Source: Branchiostoma floridae (taxonomy: Eukaryota > Chordata > Leptocardii > Amphioxiformes > Branchiostomatidae). Taken from it: 64,000 nt of DNA. Below, one piece after another: positions 1 to 11,499 of this stretch (its first letter is position 1; every line of letters begins with the position of its first letter). The stretch is from positions 8,252,085 to 8,316,084 of the forward strand of contig NC_049981.1 in the NCBI RefSeq assembly GCF_000003815.2, read 5' to 3'. The position numbers and the translations under genes were made by a program. The notes under the pieces are model-generated. The model ran no database searches. It had not been told where the DNA came from and saw only the letters and a program-made list of their open reading frames with translations.

Positions 1-503
1 GTATTGCGCTCTTAATACCAAATTATTATAAATTAAAGCCTTTTCAGGAGACTGTGAAGTCTCAAATTGCATTCATTACAGTACCGGCACTTAGATTGAT
101 GTTCAGGCATGACGCACCTGCCATGACACACGAGTCGGGTAGGAGGAACCCCTTGCATCCTTGATCGGAAGTCCTCCTAGGAGACGGAAACTCCAAACAA
201 CAAACCTGCATCTGCTGGGGCCTTCTTACACGTTCCATACAGTTACCCCTGTAGGACTATTGCGCCAGTGGACAAGAGGGTGGACGTGCACACCCCTCAT
301 TCACCTTAAATTAAAAAGTCACGTGTAGGCCAGGCAGATGGGTCACCTAACCCACCCTGTCTGCCTACCATTGTCTTCTGAGACAGACGAATGCCAACAC
401 TAAGATTGATGACTGTGCTTATACTGATGTTTTTTTTGTGTGTGGAAACCAGGAGCACGGGATTCCCACGGATGGAGGCTACGCCGTGGCTCCACACCAC
501 TCC
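1..503. other. No gene recognised (left edge)
   Basis: No exon or repeat family that I recognise. The upstream exons of the NDST gene, which would encode the first ~480 residues, should lie to the left; none could be identified here. Short open frames in this stretch show no family resemblance. Confidence 0.4.
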
Positions 504-645
504 NNNNNNNNNNNNNNNNNNNNNNNNNNNNNNNNNNNNNNNNNNNNNNNNNNNNNNNNNNNNNNNNNNNNNNNNNNNNNNNNNNNNNNNNNNNNNNNNN
601 NNNNNNNNNNNNNNNNNNNNNNNNNNNNNNNNNNNNNNNNNNNNN
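504..645. other. Assembly gap (run of N)
   Basis: 142 consecutive N bases. Open frames reported across it are artefacts of the undetermined bases. An upstream NDST exon could in principle be missing here. Confidence 0.99.
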
Positions 646-1753
646 GTAGTAATAGAATCTGTAGGATTGAGATATTCATGGAGGTATTTTCACTAGCATT
701 TGTGTGTGTGACTGTGTGTCTGTGTGTGTCTGTCAACAAGATAACTCAAAAATGGCTGGATGGATTGGCTTCATTGGTGGTGTGTGACAAAAGCTTGAAA
801 TGATTAGATTTAGGTCACCTAGCGCCTTCCCTTGGTACTGTAGCAGAACTTTCAGTCTTGATATCTCGTGTTATGAACAATTGAAATCTATTGTGACGAT
901 TTTTTGGTGTTAGATAGCTCTTGTGCTCGGGAAGTTTTGGCCCCCTAGTGGCTAGTCTCAGAATAGCAGGAGCACTTTTGTCAAAAATTTCTGACCATCA
1001 AGAAAAAAAAATTGCATGATTTTTGGCACGTAGATAGCTTAGACAAAGTTAAAATGTATATAATCTGTATATAAATCTGTATATATGTTAATACGTTTGA
1101 TGATCGTAAACGATTTTAATTGTCCTCGTTATGTTGTCCATGTTACAACTATCTATGTTAGTACATGAGCAATTCAGGACCAGTTTCTGAGTCCTGCGAA
1201 TCTGTACTTTTTATGGACCCAATAAACCATTATTATTTGCATATTTCATGAGAATATTCCACCAGTTTTTTCAATCTCTTGTCCCTGACATGATCTGCTC
1301 TTGACATTTGGGTGACAGGTAGCTTTAAATTTCAAGACAAGGTGGGGCAAGTTTGAGCCTCCTAACATTTGATTTTGGAACTGCAAGGGCATTTTGATTA
1401 AGACATTCCAACAGGACAAGTGAAGAAAGGAACGACAGATTTCCATTATGTTAAGCATGCAGGTAGCTCAGGCAAAGATGTATTATTATTATTATAATGA
1501 TATACATGTTCTGCAAATGAGGACTTAATTTGCATATTATCAAAGTGGAGATTGTACAATTCTGTTGTTTTCCATAACTGGATTGGGATGTTTACAGTTT
1601 ACAGTTACTGTAGTTTGTAGAGAAGTCAAAAGGGGGCACTTGCAGGTAATACAAAGATTCCATATGCTATTTTCATACATGAGCATTTTGTATCTCAGTC
1701 TATTATTGAAGTCTACATCCTGCCGGACATGGAATGGTGTCAGTTGAAACCAT
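646..1753. other. Probable NDST intron, no exon seen
   Basis: AT-rich sequence with TG-rich low complexity near 690-735. I see no splice-flanked open frame resembling NDST and no other gene. Confidence 0.4.
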
Positions 1754-2156
1754 GTGGGGCCGCGTAGCACAGTGGGAGTGTGTTCGGCCTGTGACCGAGA
1801 GGTCGCCGGTTCGAATCCGCCTGCCGTGTTGCCGGTCTTGTGCCCTTGGGAAAGGCACTTTACACGACTTTCCTCACTTTACTCAAGTGAAATATGAGCC
1901 GTCCCTCGGATAGGACGTTAAATGGAGGTCCCGTGTATGGGGAGAGCCACACCCCATGCACGTTAAAGAACCCCCACACGTACGATGGTGCGGTGTGAGA
2001 TGGTGCAAATTCTTCTGTCTGGAGTTGGTGAATCATTTCAAATCACCCAGATGGAGGCCTGGCGAACCTCTGTCTCGTATCAGCCAACATAGGCTACAAA
2101 GGTCTTCAGCAAGTTGAAGTTGGTAGCCTCAAAACGAAAGAAGAAGAAGAAGAAAC
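1754..2156 (+). mobile_element. tRNA-derived SINE
   Basis: The head has an internal Pol III promoter: an A-box-like GCGTAGCACAGTGGG near 1761 and a perfect B-box-like GGTTCGAATCC near 1808. The body (AAAGGCACTTTACACGAC near 1850, then GAACCCCCACACGTACG near 1968) resembles the conserved central domain of deuterostome SINEs. The 3' end is a GAA-repeat tail at about 2136-2156. Length is ~400 bp. The tail ends about 20 bases before the acceptor of an NDST exon, so the SINE occupies the branch-point region of that intron. I saw no clean target-site duplication. Confidence 0.8.
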
Positions 2157-2175
2157 AAGTGTTTTCCTGTTGTAG

Positions 2176-4665
2176 GTACTACCCAGACAGACATGTGGTC
2201 TGTTCACCCACACCATCTTCATAGACAAGTACCCTGGTGGGCGGTCCCGGCTGGAGGAGAGCATCCATGGAGGGGAGCTGTTCCAAACCTTTATCAACAG
2301 CAGGGTAAGGGCCAGCTCTACGTATGTATGTATAACAGGCAACAGTATAATTCCCTGTAGGAGAGCATCCATGGAGGGGAGCTGTTCCAAACCTTTATCA
2401 ACAGCAGGGTACGGGCCAGCTCTACGTATGTATGTATAACAGGCAACAGTATAATTCCCTGTAGGAGAGCATCCATGGAGGGGAGCTGTTCCAAACCTTT
2501 ATCAACAGCAGGGTAAGGGCCAGCTCTACGTATGTATGTATAACAGGCAACAGTATAATTCCCTGTAGGAGAGCATCCATGGAGGGGAGCTGTTCCAAAC
2601 CTTTATCAACAGCAGGGTAAGGGCCAGCTCTACGTATGTATATATAACAGGCAACAGTATAATTCCAGAAGAACACTTAAATTCCGGAAAACCTTAATTT
2701 ATTATCTTATATTTACTATCGCCTGTTACATGTACATACCCGGTCTTATATTTACTATCGCCTGTTACATGTACATACCCGGTCTTATATTTACTATCAC
2801 CTGTTACATGTACATACCCGGTCTGTATTTATATTCGATTTCAGTGTTCTGACTGGTCAGTATTTTACAATACGGCCCGGGCTCCATAGTTTGATTCAAA
2901 CTCGCTTGAGTGCATACATGCACCGCTGTCAAAAATTTGAACAACTGTTTCGTTCCTTTGCCCGGTTCTTACGTTCAACTTGACAAAGCCGTTGACACCA
3001 TGTGCAGTTGATTTGCGAGAAACTTGCATTATCTTGGGTTGGCATGATACAAATAAAATACAATACAAGGTCTTACCTGTGGTCGGGCCGTACCTCGGGT
3101 GATATGGAATGCCCTGTGTTGTATTCTCTCTCTATATATGAATTATATTTTTTGATGTTTGTATGTATATATTAAGTGGAACTCGTTGCTGCCAGGTAAG
3201 TAAAGTAAAATGAATGAAGGACATGAAGTACACTGTACAGTAGAGGTGTACTTTTTTCTTACTAAATAAAAATGCTTGCAAATGTTAGTTGTGGCACTGG
3301 TCATTCAACATATTATCAATCAGCTGCTGCCGTGTCATGTGTCTGTGAAGTTAACATGTGTTAATATGCCAAAGGGTGGTTACACCTGACATACAGACAC
3401 AGATTCTATACAGACATAGAACCAGACTTTTTTGCAAAAGGGATCAAAGAAGCTATCTACATCAGAGCTTTACAACCATCCCTGAACAGAGACGGTGGGC
3501 GCCATAGACTTCCTGCAAAATAAGATCCACTGCTTACTGAGTCATGTGTTCTTTCTGCATAACGTGACATCACGACGGCAGTGGATTGTTTGTTCCTTGA
3601 CAAAGACTGGTGCTGTTCAGTCGAAAATTTGAGTGAGTGCAATTTTGGTGTTGGATATTACAGTTAGACTAGTTCAATAAGGCACAGATTCTGTCTACTC
3701 CTACAGGTAAACATCTTCATGACACACCTGTCCAACTACGGCAATGACCGCCTGGCCCTGTACACTTTTGAGAGTGTCATAAAGTTTGTTCAGTGTTGGA
3801 CCAACCTGCAGCTGAAGACAGTCCCTCCCATGGAACTGGGCAGGAAGTACTTTGACCTGTACCCTGAAGAGGCCAACCCTGTGTGGCAGGTAGGAAATCT
3901 GTCTTTAACGATCATAAGTAGACCACAGCAACTAAATATGGATGACATTTTCAAAAAGCCCTCAAGCACGTACATGTAGGCCCTACTGGGGAAAAAACAA
4001 GGTGGGTAAAAGAACAAAATGCATAAACCTTGTAACATGAATCACAGTGATAAGATTTTTATCCAATAATGAAAATGAAATTATGATACATGTTTACAGC
4101 ATATTTTTCTGCTTTAGGTGTGTAGGCTGTCACTGGAGGGTATAAAATTGTTTTGCCCTAGATCAGACAAAAATCAGTATCTGATGTCATCCATAAAAAT
4201 TACTTGTGGCCTTGGTATCCCTTGGTATCATACAGCAGGAAAATTGCCAATGAACCTGCCAAAATGTAAATTACATATTCCACAATAAGACACCTAGTAT
4301 TCTCTCAATCACTATGCATTTCCTAGGGATTAGTTATGCTTAAATCTCTTCTGAACTAGTCTACTACATGTAGTTCCAATATTATGATTTTGATCTTGAT
4401 TTGCACACTCCAGCTCAACATCGTTTATATTGACTGTTTTATCCCTTTTTATTCCATGACAGAACCCATGTGATGACAAGAGGCATCTGGCCATCTGGTC
4501 TAAATACAAGACATGTGACAGGTTACCTCGCTTCTTGGTGATCGGCCCACAGAAAACTGGTCAGCAGCAATCTTGCATATGAATGAGTGAATGAGTGAGT
4601 GAGAGTGAGTGAGTGAGTGAGTGAGTGAGTGAGTGAGTGAGTGAGTGAGTGAGTGAGTGAGTGAG

Positions 4666-4713
<48 letters not shown>

Positions 4714-7700
4714 TGAGTGCGTGAGTGAGTGAGTGAGTGATGATAATGTCTCAATGATGATAATGTCTCATAATGATGGCAGGGTCAGTGTGTTGATTTT
4801 TTTGGTCTAGTTTGTATGTTTGTTTTGATTGCAATTAGCCCTTGGGAATGGATTTGCAGTTAAGTCATAGATTGTGATATTATTCTTGCCATTTGGACAA
4901 TGATGAAACTCAGTAATCGACTGGTTTTGATTTAATACCTCTTTTTGATAATGATCTGGTCCAACCAGTCCTCATTATGCCTTATTCCATGCCTCCCTAT
5001 ATGTACATGTATGTTGTGAGCTTGCTGGCCCTGATGTGAAGTGAGTTGTATTCTTTGCTCTTCAGGAACCACTGCACTGTACGCCTTCCTATCCATGCAC
5101 CCCAACATCCTGAGTAACTTTCCCAGCAGTAAGACATTTGAGGAAGTCCAGTTCTTCAATGGAGCCAACTACTATAGGGGAATTGACTGGTGAGTCCATA
5201 CTACACTTTGTAATAATGGCTGTTTCTAACTGTTGGATGAGGGTTACACATAAACTAACCCACCACACTTCCATGTGTAAGATCCAAATGGGGTAGGGAA
5301 TTTCATGAGCAGCCTCCTAACTTCCGTTTTTCTTGTTGGGTTCAGTCTTAAGTCTTTATCTTGTCCACCTAGGTGTCTCATTTTAGATTGTTCTGTAGCC
5401 ATATTCCCAAAAGACATGTCAGGCAAACTACTTCTAGTTGTGTATAGTTGATGGTGAGGATCAACACAAGAAATATTCTGCTACGATGGTGCTTCAGAAA
5501 GTAATGTCATTGGTTTTATAACAGGCTCGTTGTTTCATCAAAGAGTATAAATTTGGCACAAAGGTAGAGGCATCTATCCTTCTAAGTTGAAATATCTTGA
5601 TTTGTTGTGCAAATTTTTATGAGTGATTTCAACATGACCACACCCTTGGTTGCCCGTCAGAAGAAATGAGAGGGTCAATTAACATGTAATTGATAGTGTC
5701 CCTGGCTCACATGTAGCTATTGTAAGAAACTGAACCTTGCACATACATCAAGCTGCATTTCTCGTTAAGCCACATGCCTATTTTCATTCGTTTCTTTTTT
5801 TCGTTCCTGGTTTGAAGTGAGGTTTTTGAGCATTTGTGGATCAGGGGTGGGCTGATTAAAGTTTCCGTAGCCAACTTTCTCATTAACATAGAGCTCAAAC
5901 TAATATCACACTCCTTGGCCTTTAAATAGTTAATAATTATGCCAAGTTCCGTATCTTTTGGTTACTGAAAAAGCAGTTTACAGAAACCTTTAATCAACAA
6001 GTCTCGTATTTGGCTATTATTCAAACTGCCTGTAATATAACAACTCACTACATTCTAGCAGCTATAAGAGAAAAACTATTTAGATTTCAGAAATAAAACG
6101 GCATGAAACTCATAGAGATACTCATTATAATACAGACAAGATTTCAGCTTGATACAATAGTTACAAATGTGTTAGATCTAGAGGAACTGATCTTCTGACA
6201 AGCTTTCAAGGGTGTGGTCATCTTGAAATCACCTCATTTGCTCATAAAAATCTGAAAAACAAATTGATATATTTTAATCTCAGTAGGACATATGCTGTAA
6301 CTTGTGCCAAATTTCATCTCTTTCGATAAAAAATGAGTCTAATATATAACCAATGACATTACTCTATCAAGCACCCTCGTATTTTAGCAAACTGAGAAGT
6401 TATTGAAACTGGCCTTAAATTGCTAACTAATGGGGAGTGTGTCTTGGGAGGAGGAACTACCGTAGTGTCCCTCCAAATCTGTGGTACATGACCGTCACTA
6501 AGAGATGAGTTTATGATATCTGTGATGGGGTGGCTCATTTCGTACACAAATATCCCTGGGGTTGCATTTTTACTTGTTTTCTTGTTAAGTACTTATTGAT
6601 GGCAGTAAATACCATGTTTTTGTTGAATGTATTGCAAAACATAGAATGTCATGGTCAAAGAAGAGGATGTGAAAGAACAAAAATGAAGAATATAATAATT
6701 GTTTGATGTGTGAAAGTATGCCCTGATAAAACTTCTCCCTATTGCTCATAACCCTGTAACCTGTATAAATCAGGTGCCAAAAGGTACTGTAAATGCATTT
6801 AAGTTTGCGGGGATTTTATTTTGCGGCTTATCGCGGTGGTTTTAAGTTCACAGTAGCACCATGCACTGTAGTCTCATACTGCCATGGAAAAATGTTCGCG
6901 GCGGTTTTAAGTTTGCTGTGAAGCGGCCACCACGAAAACCGCAAACATTAAACCGCAGCGAAACTTTCTGCATTCACAGTAACTTCAGCAGGGAGAAGGA
7001 TAAGTTTAACATTTTGTAGGAATAGTAGAAAAAAATAATGTGTCAAGGAGTGTACAATGTACAAACATTCTTCATGCCATCCCCAGGTACATGGAGTTCT
7101 TCCCCACGCCCAGTAACTCCAGCCTACAGTACCTGTTTGAGAAGAGTGCCACATACTTCGATAACGAGCTTGTTCCCAAGCGTGCCCATGCCTTGCTTCC
7201 CCGTGCCAAGATAGTCACCATCCTTATTAACCCAGCCAGGAGGGCGTACTCGTGGTACCAGGTAAGCAGCATTTTTTTAGATTAAAAACAACAACAACAA
7301 TAGTACATTTGTCAGCTACTAAGACTGGTGTTTGTACAGTCAAGTACTATTGCACATGGAGGGATAACATATACTGGACAAATTACATGGGTAACATCAC
7401 ATGTAGTACATGGGTAGTGGAACAGTCAGAAAAGACAAATACATTTGTCAAAATACAGGGGAACCTTAAGCAATATGTACAGTCTGTTACTACACATGGA
7501 GTAGTCTAACAATAGGCGGGGTTCATGCCAAAATATCAAAGGCAAATTTGTACAAGGTAAGCAGCATGCTAACTAGCAGAAGTTCTTGGTTTGCGGCTGC
7601 TCAGCCATCAGCCCTTACATTGTGGTCACATTTGTCATACGATTTTTGTGCTGTAGAATTTTCAAGCAGTCCATGACAGAACCAGCTGCAAGGACCTTAG

Positions 7701-10700
7701 TCTTTCCTGAAAGATGGCTGAATGTTGTCATGCACAACTTTCCCTGAAATGTCCTCAGTTTGCATTCTCATGATGATTGTATGACAAATGTGACCAGACT
7801 TCTGATTTTACTACAACTGTCTAAGTTTCTATATAGGTAGGCAATTTTTCTGCAGTGACAGATTTTCCATTTGTAAGACTAATGCTAAATAAGTCATGTC
7901 TCATACATGTACATATGCAGGTTATTGTTATTGGGAAGAAATAAGGTTTGTACATTTTTGTAGTATATTGCAACATGCATGAAGGAAAACTCTTTCATAG
8001 CAAGGCCTTGCAAAGTTGTGTTGTCAGAGAAGGCAAGTTGAACATCTCAAATGTTCCCTTTCGGAACCAATGACAAGTTTGTATTTGTGGTAGAGATGAT
8101 CATGTAGGACATAATATGTAGTATTGCATCTCATCATCATCATAGTGCATCTTGTTACAACGGTGAAGTATAGTCCGACGTACAATTATTCCAGTATGAT
8201 CTCTCCTTCATGGCAGACACTAAACTATTCCCTGACAGTCCAATGTCTCTTTCCATCATTGTCTTTAAAGTTAAGTATGGTCGGCCAACTCTGCACCTTC
8301 CTTCTGGTAGCCATCTACCTGTTGACTTTGAGAGGACTTTAAACATCGATTCTGTCTGCCCCCAGCACATGCGAGCCCATGAGGATGTCATAGCGCTGAA
8401 CCACAGCTTCTACCAGGTAGTGACGGCCACCGACGAGGCGCCGCGGTCCCTGCGGGAACTCAAGAACCGGTGTCTGAACCCCGGCAAGTACGCCGTCCAC
8501 CTGGAGATGTGGCTGAACCACTACCCTGCCAGCCAGGTAAGATGCAGGCTGCACAACTCCACATCTTCATTAGGCAATAGGTGGGCAATGGGTGAGTATT
8601 GGTATGGCAAGGGGTGGGTACTGGTACGGCAAGGGGTGAGTACTGGTACGGCAAGGGGTGAGTACTGGTACGGCAAGGGGTGGGTACTGGTACGGCAAGG
8701 GGTGAGTACTGGTACGGCAAGGGGTGGGTACCGGTACGGTGTATTGGTACAAAACCTTTTTTCTTATTGGACTGGTCCGGAAAAAACGGACCTGAAAAAA
8801 ATCAGTGGACTGGATGTAGGACCTATAATATTGGATAATGAACAAATTACATAATCAGGCATTCACACATTTGGGGGCCTACCGGTCAAAGAAAAGAACA
8901 AGAGCAAAGTAGAGTAGAGTCTGTAGTCATTTCTACCAAGTTTTACAGTCAGTTTGCCTTGTACGATTTTAAAAGGCCAGTGGGAGTCGAATACTCAACA
9001 AAACAGATTTCTTTGTAGCGGAAAGGACCATTGTTTTGAGTATCGTCCATTCACAGGTTTTCACATACTGAATCAGGTCCAGGACCTGATCCTCTGGACC
9101 TGAACCGGACCGAACCTGAATTTTCTGTACCGGTACCCAACCCTATTAGGCAACATACAATGTGCAGTTCATGTACGGTTAATACTCCGTACCTACTACA
9201 TATAAATACTTTCTGTACGGTCAATTTGGTAAAAAAATCCTACAATGCACAGGGTTCTGCAGCAATGGTGAAGGTGTGAGTGTTTAGAACTACTACAATT
9301 CCTGGATATGTCTGATAACACTTAAACTGAGGTTTCAGGCTGGATATTTTGTTCTTGATAGCTGACTGTCACCTCTGAGTATTGATTGGTTTCACGGGAG
9401 CTACCTCTGGCTGAAATTTTCACATTTACGATTCTGTTAATGTCTGATACACATGGCAATTTTCATTTCTCTTAGTTTATGTGGAACTTGTCTACAAAAA
9501 TTATTATACAACATATTCAAGGCCCAATGACCACTCTGAATTCACCTGCCCCCTTTCTCACACCTAACTCCACTCTAGCGACCATGTTTGAGAGACTGTT
9601 AAGAGTTGGGAAATAAAATACAAATGTGAATTATGGAGATATACATGTTAATTATTTTTTTGTACATGTGCAATTTTAGAACAAAAACTGGATCATGCAA
9701 AAGCTTGGGCATTCATAATGTCATAATGCAGAGGTGCAATTGTAAAGCATGTTGAACACAATTCAGATGTTTCCCATCAAGTTCTGCTGGTTGTCAGCAA
9801 ATACAGATTTTGTAGTCCTTGTTTGATACGTTGAACTTGTCTTTCACTAGTTGTTGATCTTGGACGGTGACCAGCTGAGGACGGACCCTGTATCCACCAT
9901 GTGGAAGACTCAGAAGTTCCTCAAGGTCAAGCCGCACTTTGACTACGACAGCCATCTCAGGTATATACTGGAAATTCATGTATGCTGACTTAATGTTGTG
10001 GTACAAAATGTAAAAAAAATACCACCTGAATATGTAGGTTAGTGCAGGTAAAATTGGAGCTGTGCAGGTATTTCTGATGTCTACCTGCACTTAACCCGTA
10101 CTGGTCCATGTACTGGGTATTATACATAAATGTCCTTTAATATACTAGGTGTAAATGGATTGTTATTAGCTGCATTGACTGTTACCACCTATAGTGTATA
10201 AAGAAAAAAAAAACAATGGTTCCCGAACAATTTTAGTATGATCCATACATCCTAAATTCAGAGTGCTGCAGGTAAAATTTGTCTGGTGCAGGTAATTTTC
10301 AATGTTACCTGCACCAGTGTAGGTACATTTGTATGCAGAAAAAAGTATTTTGAGCCCTGATGTAGAGCTTGCAGTGGAAACAACACTTGTAGAGTAGTAA
10401 CAATTGAAAGGCACTGTTGCAGTCTCATGATGTCACAGTGGAGAGGTCACCGCAAAAACCATCAAAACAAGAGTTCGTAGACCTCATATCTCCATGAAAT
10501 TGTTCAGTTATGCAAATTACTTCCACATTTACATTATATGCTTGGTTATGTACACCTTGAAATGATTTATGCCGATCCAAATGTTGATTGTCCAATGATA
10601 TACCATTGCAAAGAATCATAGCACTTTTATATTAATTATGCAAATTAGGGTCGACTTTGCATAATTGTTAAGAGACAAGCTCAGCAGATTTCTTTGGCTG

Positions 10701-11499
10701 GAAGACTTTGGCCAAAGGAGGACTTTAGAAATGTTGGGATAGATTTTCAGTATGATCACAATTGAGATACAGGTATATTCAATGATTCAATAACTCAAAA
10801 ATTTGATAATTCAATAACAAGTTAATTATCATTGCAAACTAATGATTTCACTACCTTGCCATTTACATTCTTCTAATGCAATATAGATGTAGACGAAATA
10901 CTAGCAAGTAGCAACCATGATTAATTTCTATATCCAAGCTATACGTCGATAGACAGTGTAGTACTAGGAGTAGTCCTCCATTCTTGACCATTATCATATA
11001 GCCGGGCGCCGCAGACCAATCAGAAGGCCCAGTTTCATGTTGGTTATGACGCCATAACACATACATTCTGGCCCTCCCGTAACACATACATTCTGGCCCT
11101 CCCGGTGTGTATCGCTCCTTCTGATTTGTCAGAATTTGCATCAGTTGTCGATTTGCTTCGCTCACTCGGTAGTTTTATTTGGGGGATATAGCAAAGGCCC
11201 AGGCGTTATAACACCATATACACAGTGGGGCGGGTCATTAACCCTTAATTAATATGTTTCTTTCCGCTGCCCTCTAAAGGTATGATCCCTCGAAAGGATT
11301 CTACTGCCAAGTCATGCCGAACGGGAAGACCAAGTGCCTGGGTCGCAGCAAGGGGAGGCACTACCCTCCCATGGAGGCAGACACAGAGAAGTTCCTCAGT
11401 AACTACTACCTTCCCTACAACGTGGAACTGTCCAAACTGTTGACCAGGCTGGCCCAGCAGCTCCCTGATTGGCTGAGAGAGGAGCTGCGCGGGAGATGA
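2176..11499 (+). CDS. NDST: Heparan sulfate N-deacetylase/N-sulfotransferase, 3' part (8 exons)
   Basis: A Golgi membrane enzyme that removes acetyl from GlcNAc in heparan sulfate and N-sulfates it using PAPS. Exons: 2176-2304, 3707-3889, 4463-4559, 5066-5189, 7087-7261, 8366-8536, 9851-9960, 11280-11499. All have AG/GT borders and their phases join without a break, giving 402 residues and a TGA stop. The count matches the last 402 residues of the 882-residue vertebrate NDST1. Visible motifs are [15 protein letters not shown] (end of the deacetylase half), the PAPS-binding loop GPQKTGTTALY (Lys equivalent to K614), FEEVQFFNG (Glu equivalent to E642), [17 protein letters not shown] (both His kept, but Arg where I recall Asp in vertebrates), and a two-Cys loop [11 protein letters not shown] with following GRSKGR. 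The exon 4463-4559 donor is followed within ~25 bases by a long microsatellite. The 5' part is missing from the window. NDST1 to NDST4 cannot be separated from this fragment. Confidence 0.93.
2257..2666 (+). repeat. 104-bp tandem repeat duplicating the 3' part of an NDST exon
   Basis: Four copies start at 2257, 2361, 2465 and 2569 (period 104). Each contains the last 48 coding bases of the NDST exon (16 codons, [16 protein letters not shown], in phase), its donor GTAAGG (GTACGG in copy 2), and ~56 bases of intron. The three extra copies are each preceded by TTCCCTGTAG, a usable-looking acceptor. The copies are nearly identical; the last differs by one base in the TATGTA tract and lacks the following CCTGTAG. 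Confidence 0.95.
2705..2823. repeat. 39-bp minisatellite, three copies
   Basis: Three nearly identical head-to-tail copies start at about 2706, 2745 and 2784, with core TTATATTTACTATCGCCTG followed by TTACATGTACATACCCGG. Lies in the NDST intron. Confidence 0.9.
4583..4744. repeat. (GAGT)n/(GCGT)n microsatellite
   Basis: About 160 bases of tetranucleotide repeat, first GAGT-type then GCGT-type and back. It begins roughly 25 bases inside the intron after the donor of NDST exon 4463-4559. The repetitive Thr/His/Ser open frame on the opposite strand is a by-product. Confidence 0.97.
6359..6560 (-). pseudogene. Non-LTR retrotransposon RT fragment
   Basis: A minus-strand frame reads [20 protein letters not shown] then PPPKTHSP and [14 protein letters not shown]. 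This matches the conserved N-terminal reverse-transcriptase motif of CR1/Jockey-like LINEs (typically VPxxWKxAxVxPIPK followed by RPVSLTS). It is a short dead fragment within the NDST intron 5190-7086. Confidence 0.65.
6785..6981. mobile_element. MITE with TACTGTAAATGCA ends
   Basis: Inverted ends TACTGTAAATGCA (6785) and TGCATTCACAGTA (to 6981) flank about 170 bases rich in CGCGGTGGTTTTAAGTT-type motifs that also recur inverted. Non-coding. Inserted about 100 bases before the acceptor of NDST exon 7087-7261. Confidence 0.7.
8591..8744. repeat. 22-bp minisatellite
   Basis: About seven copies of a 22-base unit containing GGTGAGTACTGGTACGGCAA, starting ~55 bases after the donor of NDST exon 8366-8536. 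The unit matches the end of the adjacent MITE (GGTGGGTACCGGTACGG), so it appears to be an amplification of a transposon terminus. Confidence 0.9.
8724..9147. mobile_element. GGTGGGTACCGGTAC-family MITE, copy 1
   Basis: Starts GGGGTGGGTACCGGTACGG and ends CTGTACCGGTACCCAACCC, so the ends are inverted repeats. The interior has repeated, partly palindromic CAGGTCCGG/CCGGACCTG motifs, AAGAGCAAAGTAGAGTAGAG, and GGGAGTCGAATACTCAAC. The same order of motifs recurs at 12473, 19140, 35395, 36914, 42050 and 48825. No coding capacity. Confidence 0.8.
9985..10260 (+). repeat. GTGCAGGTA-palindrome repeat, copy 1
   Basis: Contains GTGCAGGTATTTCTGATGTC, TGCACTTAACCCGTACTGG and AACAATTTTAGTATGATCC. The same sequence in reverse orientation lies at 49640-49860 just upstream of DHX37 exon 1. 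Non-coding, probably a MITE remnant. Confidence 0.75.
10984..11250. repeat. CCAATCAGAAGG-type dispersed repeat (two modules)
   Basis: Module one (10984-11140) runs from CCATTATCATATAGCCGG through GACCAATCAGAAGGC to GGTGTGTATCGCTCCTTCTG; related copies are at 28680-28810 (reverse) and 47850-48010. Module two (11160-11250) ends GGGGCGGGTCATTAACCCTT and recurs at 48428-48512 and 49225-49312. The repeat ends about 30 bases before the acceptor of the last NDST exon. Confidence 0.7.

Noticed and set aside
391-803. Frames crossing the N run
   Set aside because: Most of their length is undetermined bases.
1754-1830. Functional tRNA gene at the SINE head
   Set aside because: Continues into a ~330-base SINE body with a GAA tail; the tRNA-like part lacks paired acceptor ends.
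4500-4754. Minus-strand Thr/His/Ser-repeat frame
   Set aside because: Produced by the GAGT/GCGT microsatellite, antisense to an NDST exon.
8210-8854. 214-codon plus-strand frame
   Set aside because: Only 8366-8536 is real NDST exon in this frame; the rest runs through intron, the 22-bp minisatellite and a MITE.
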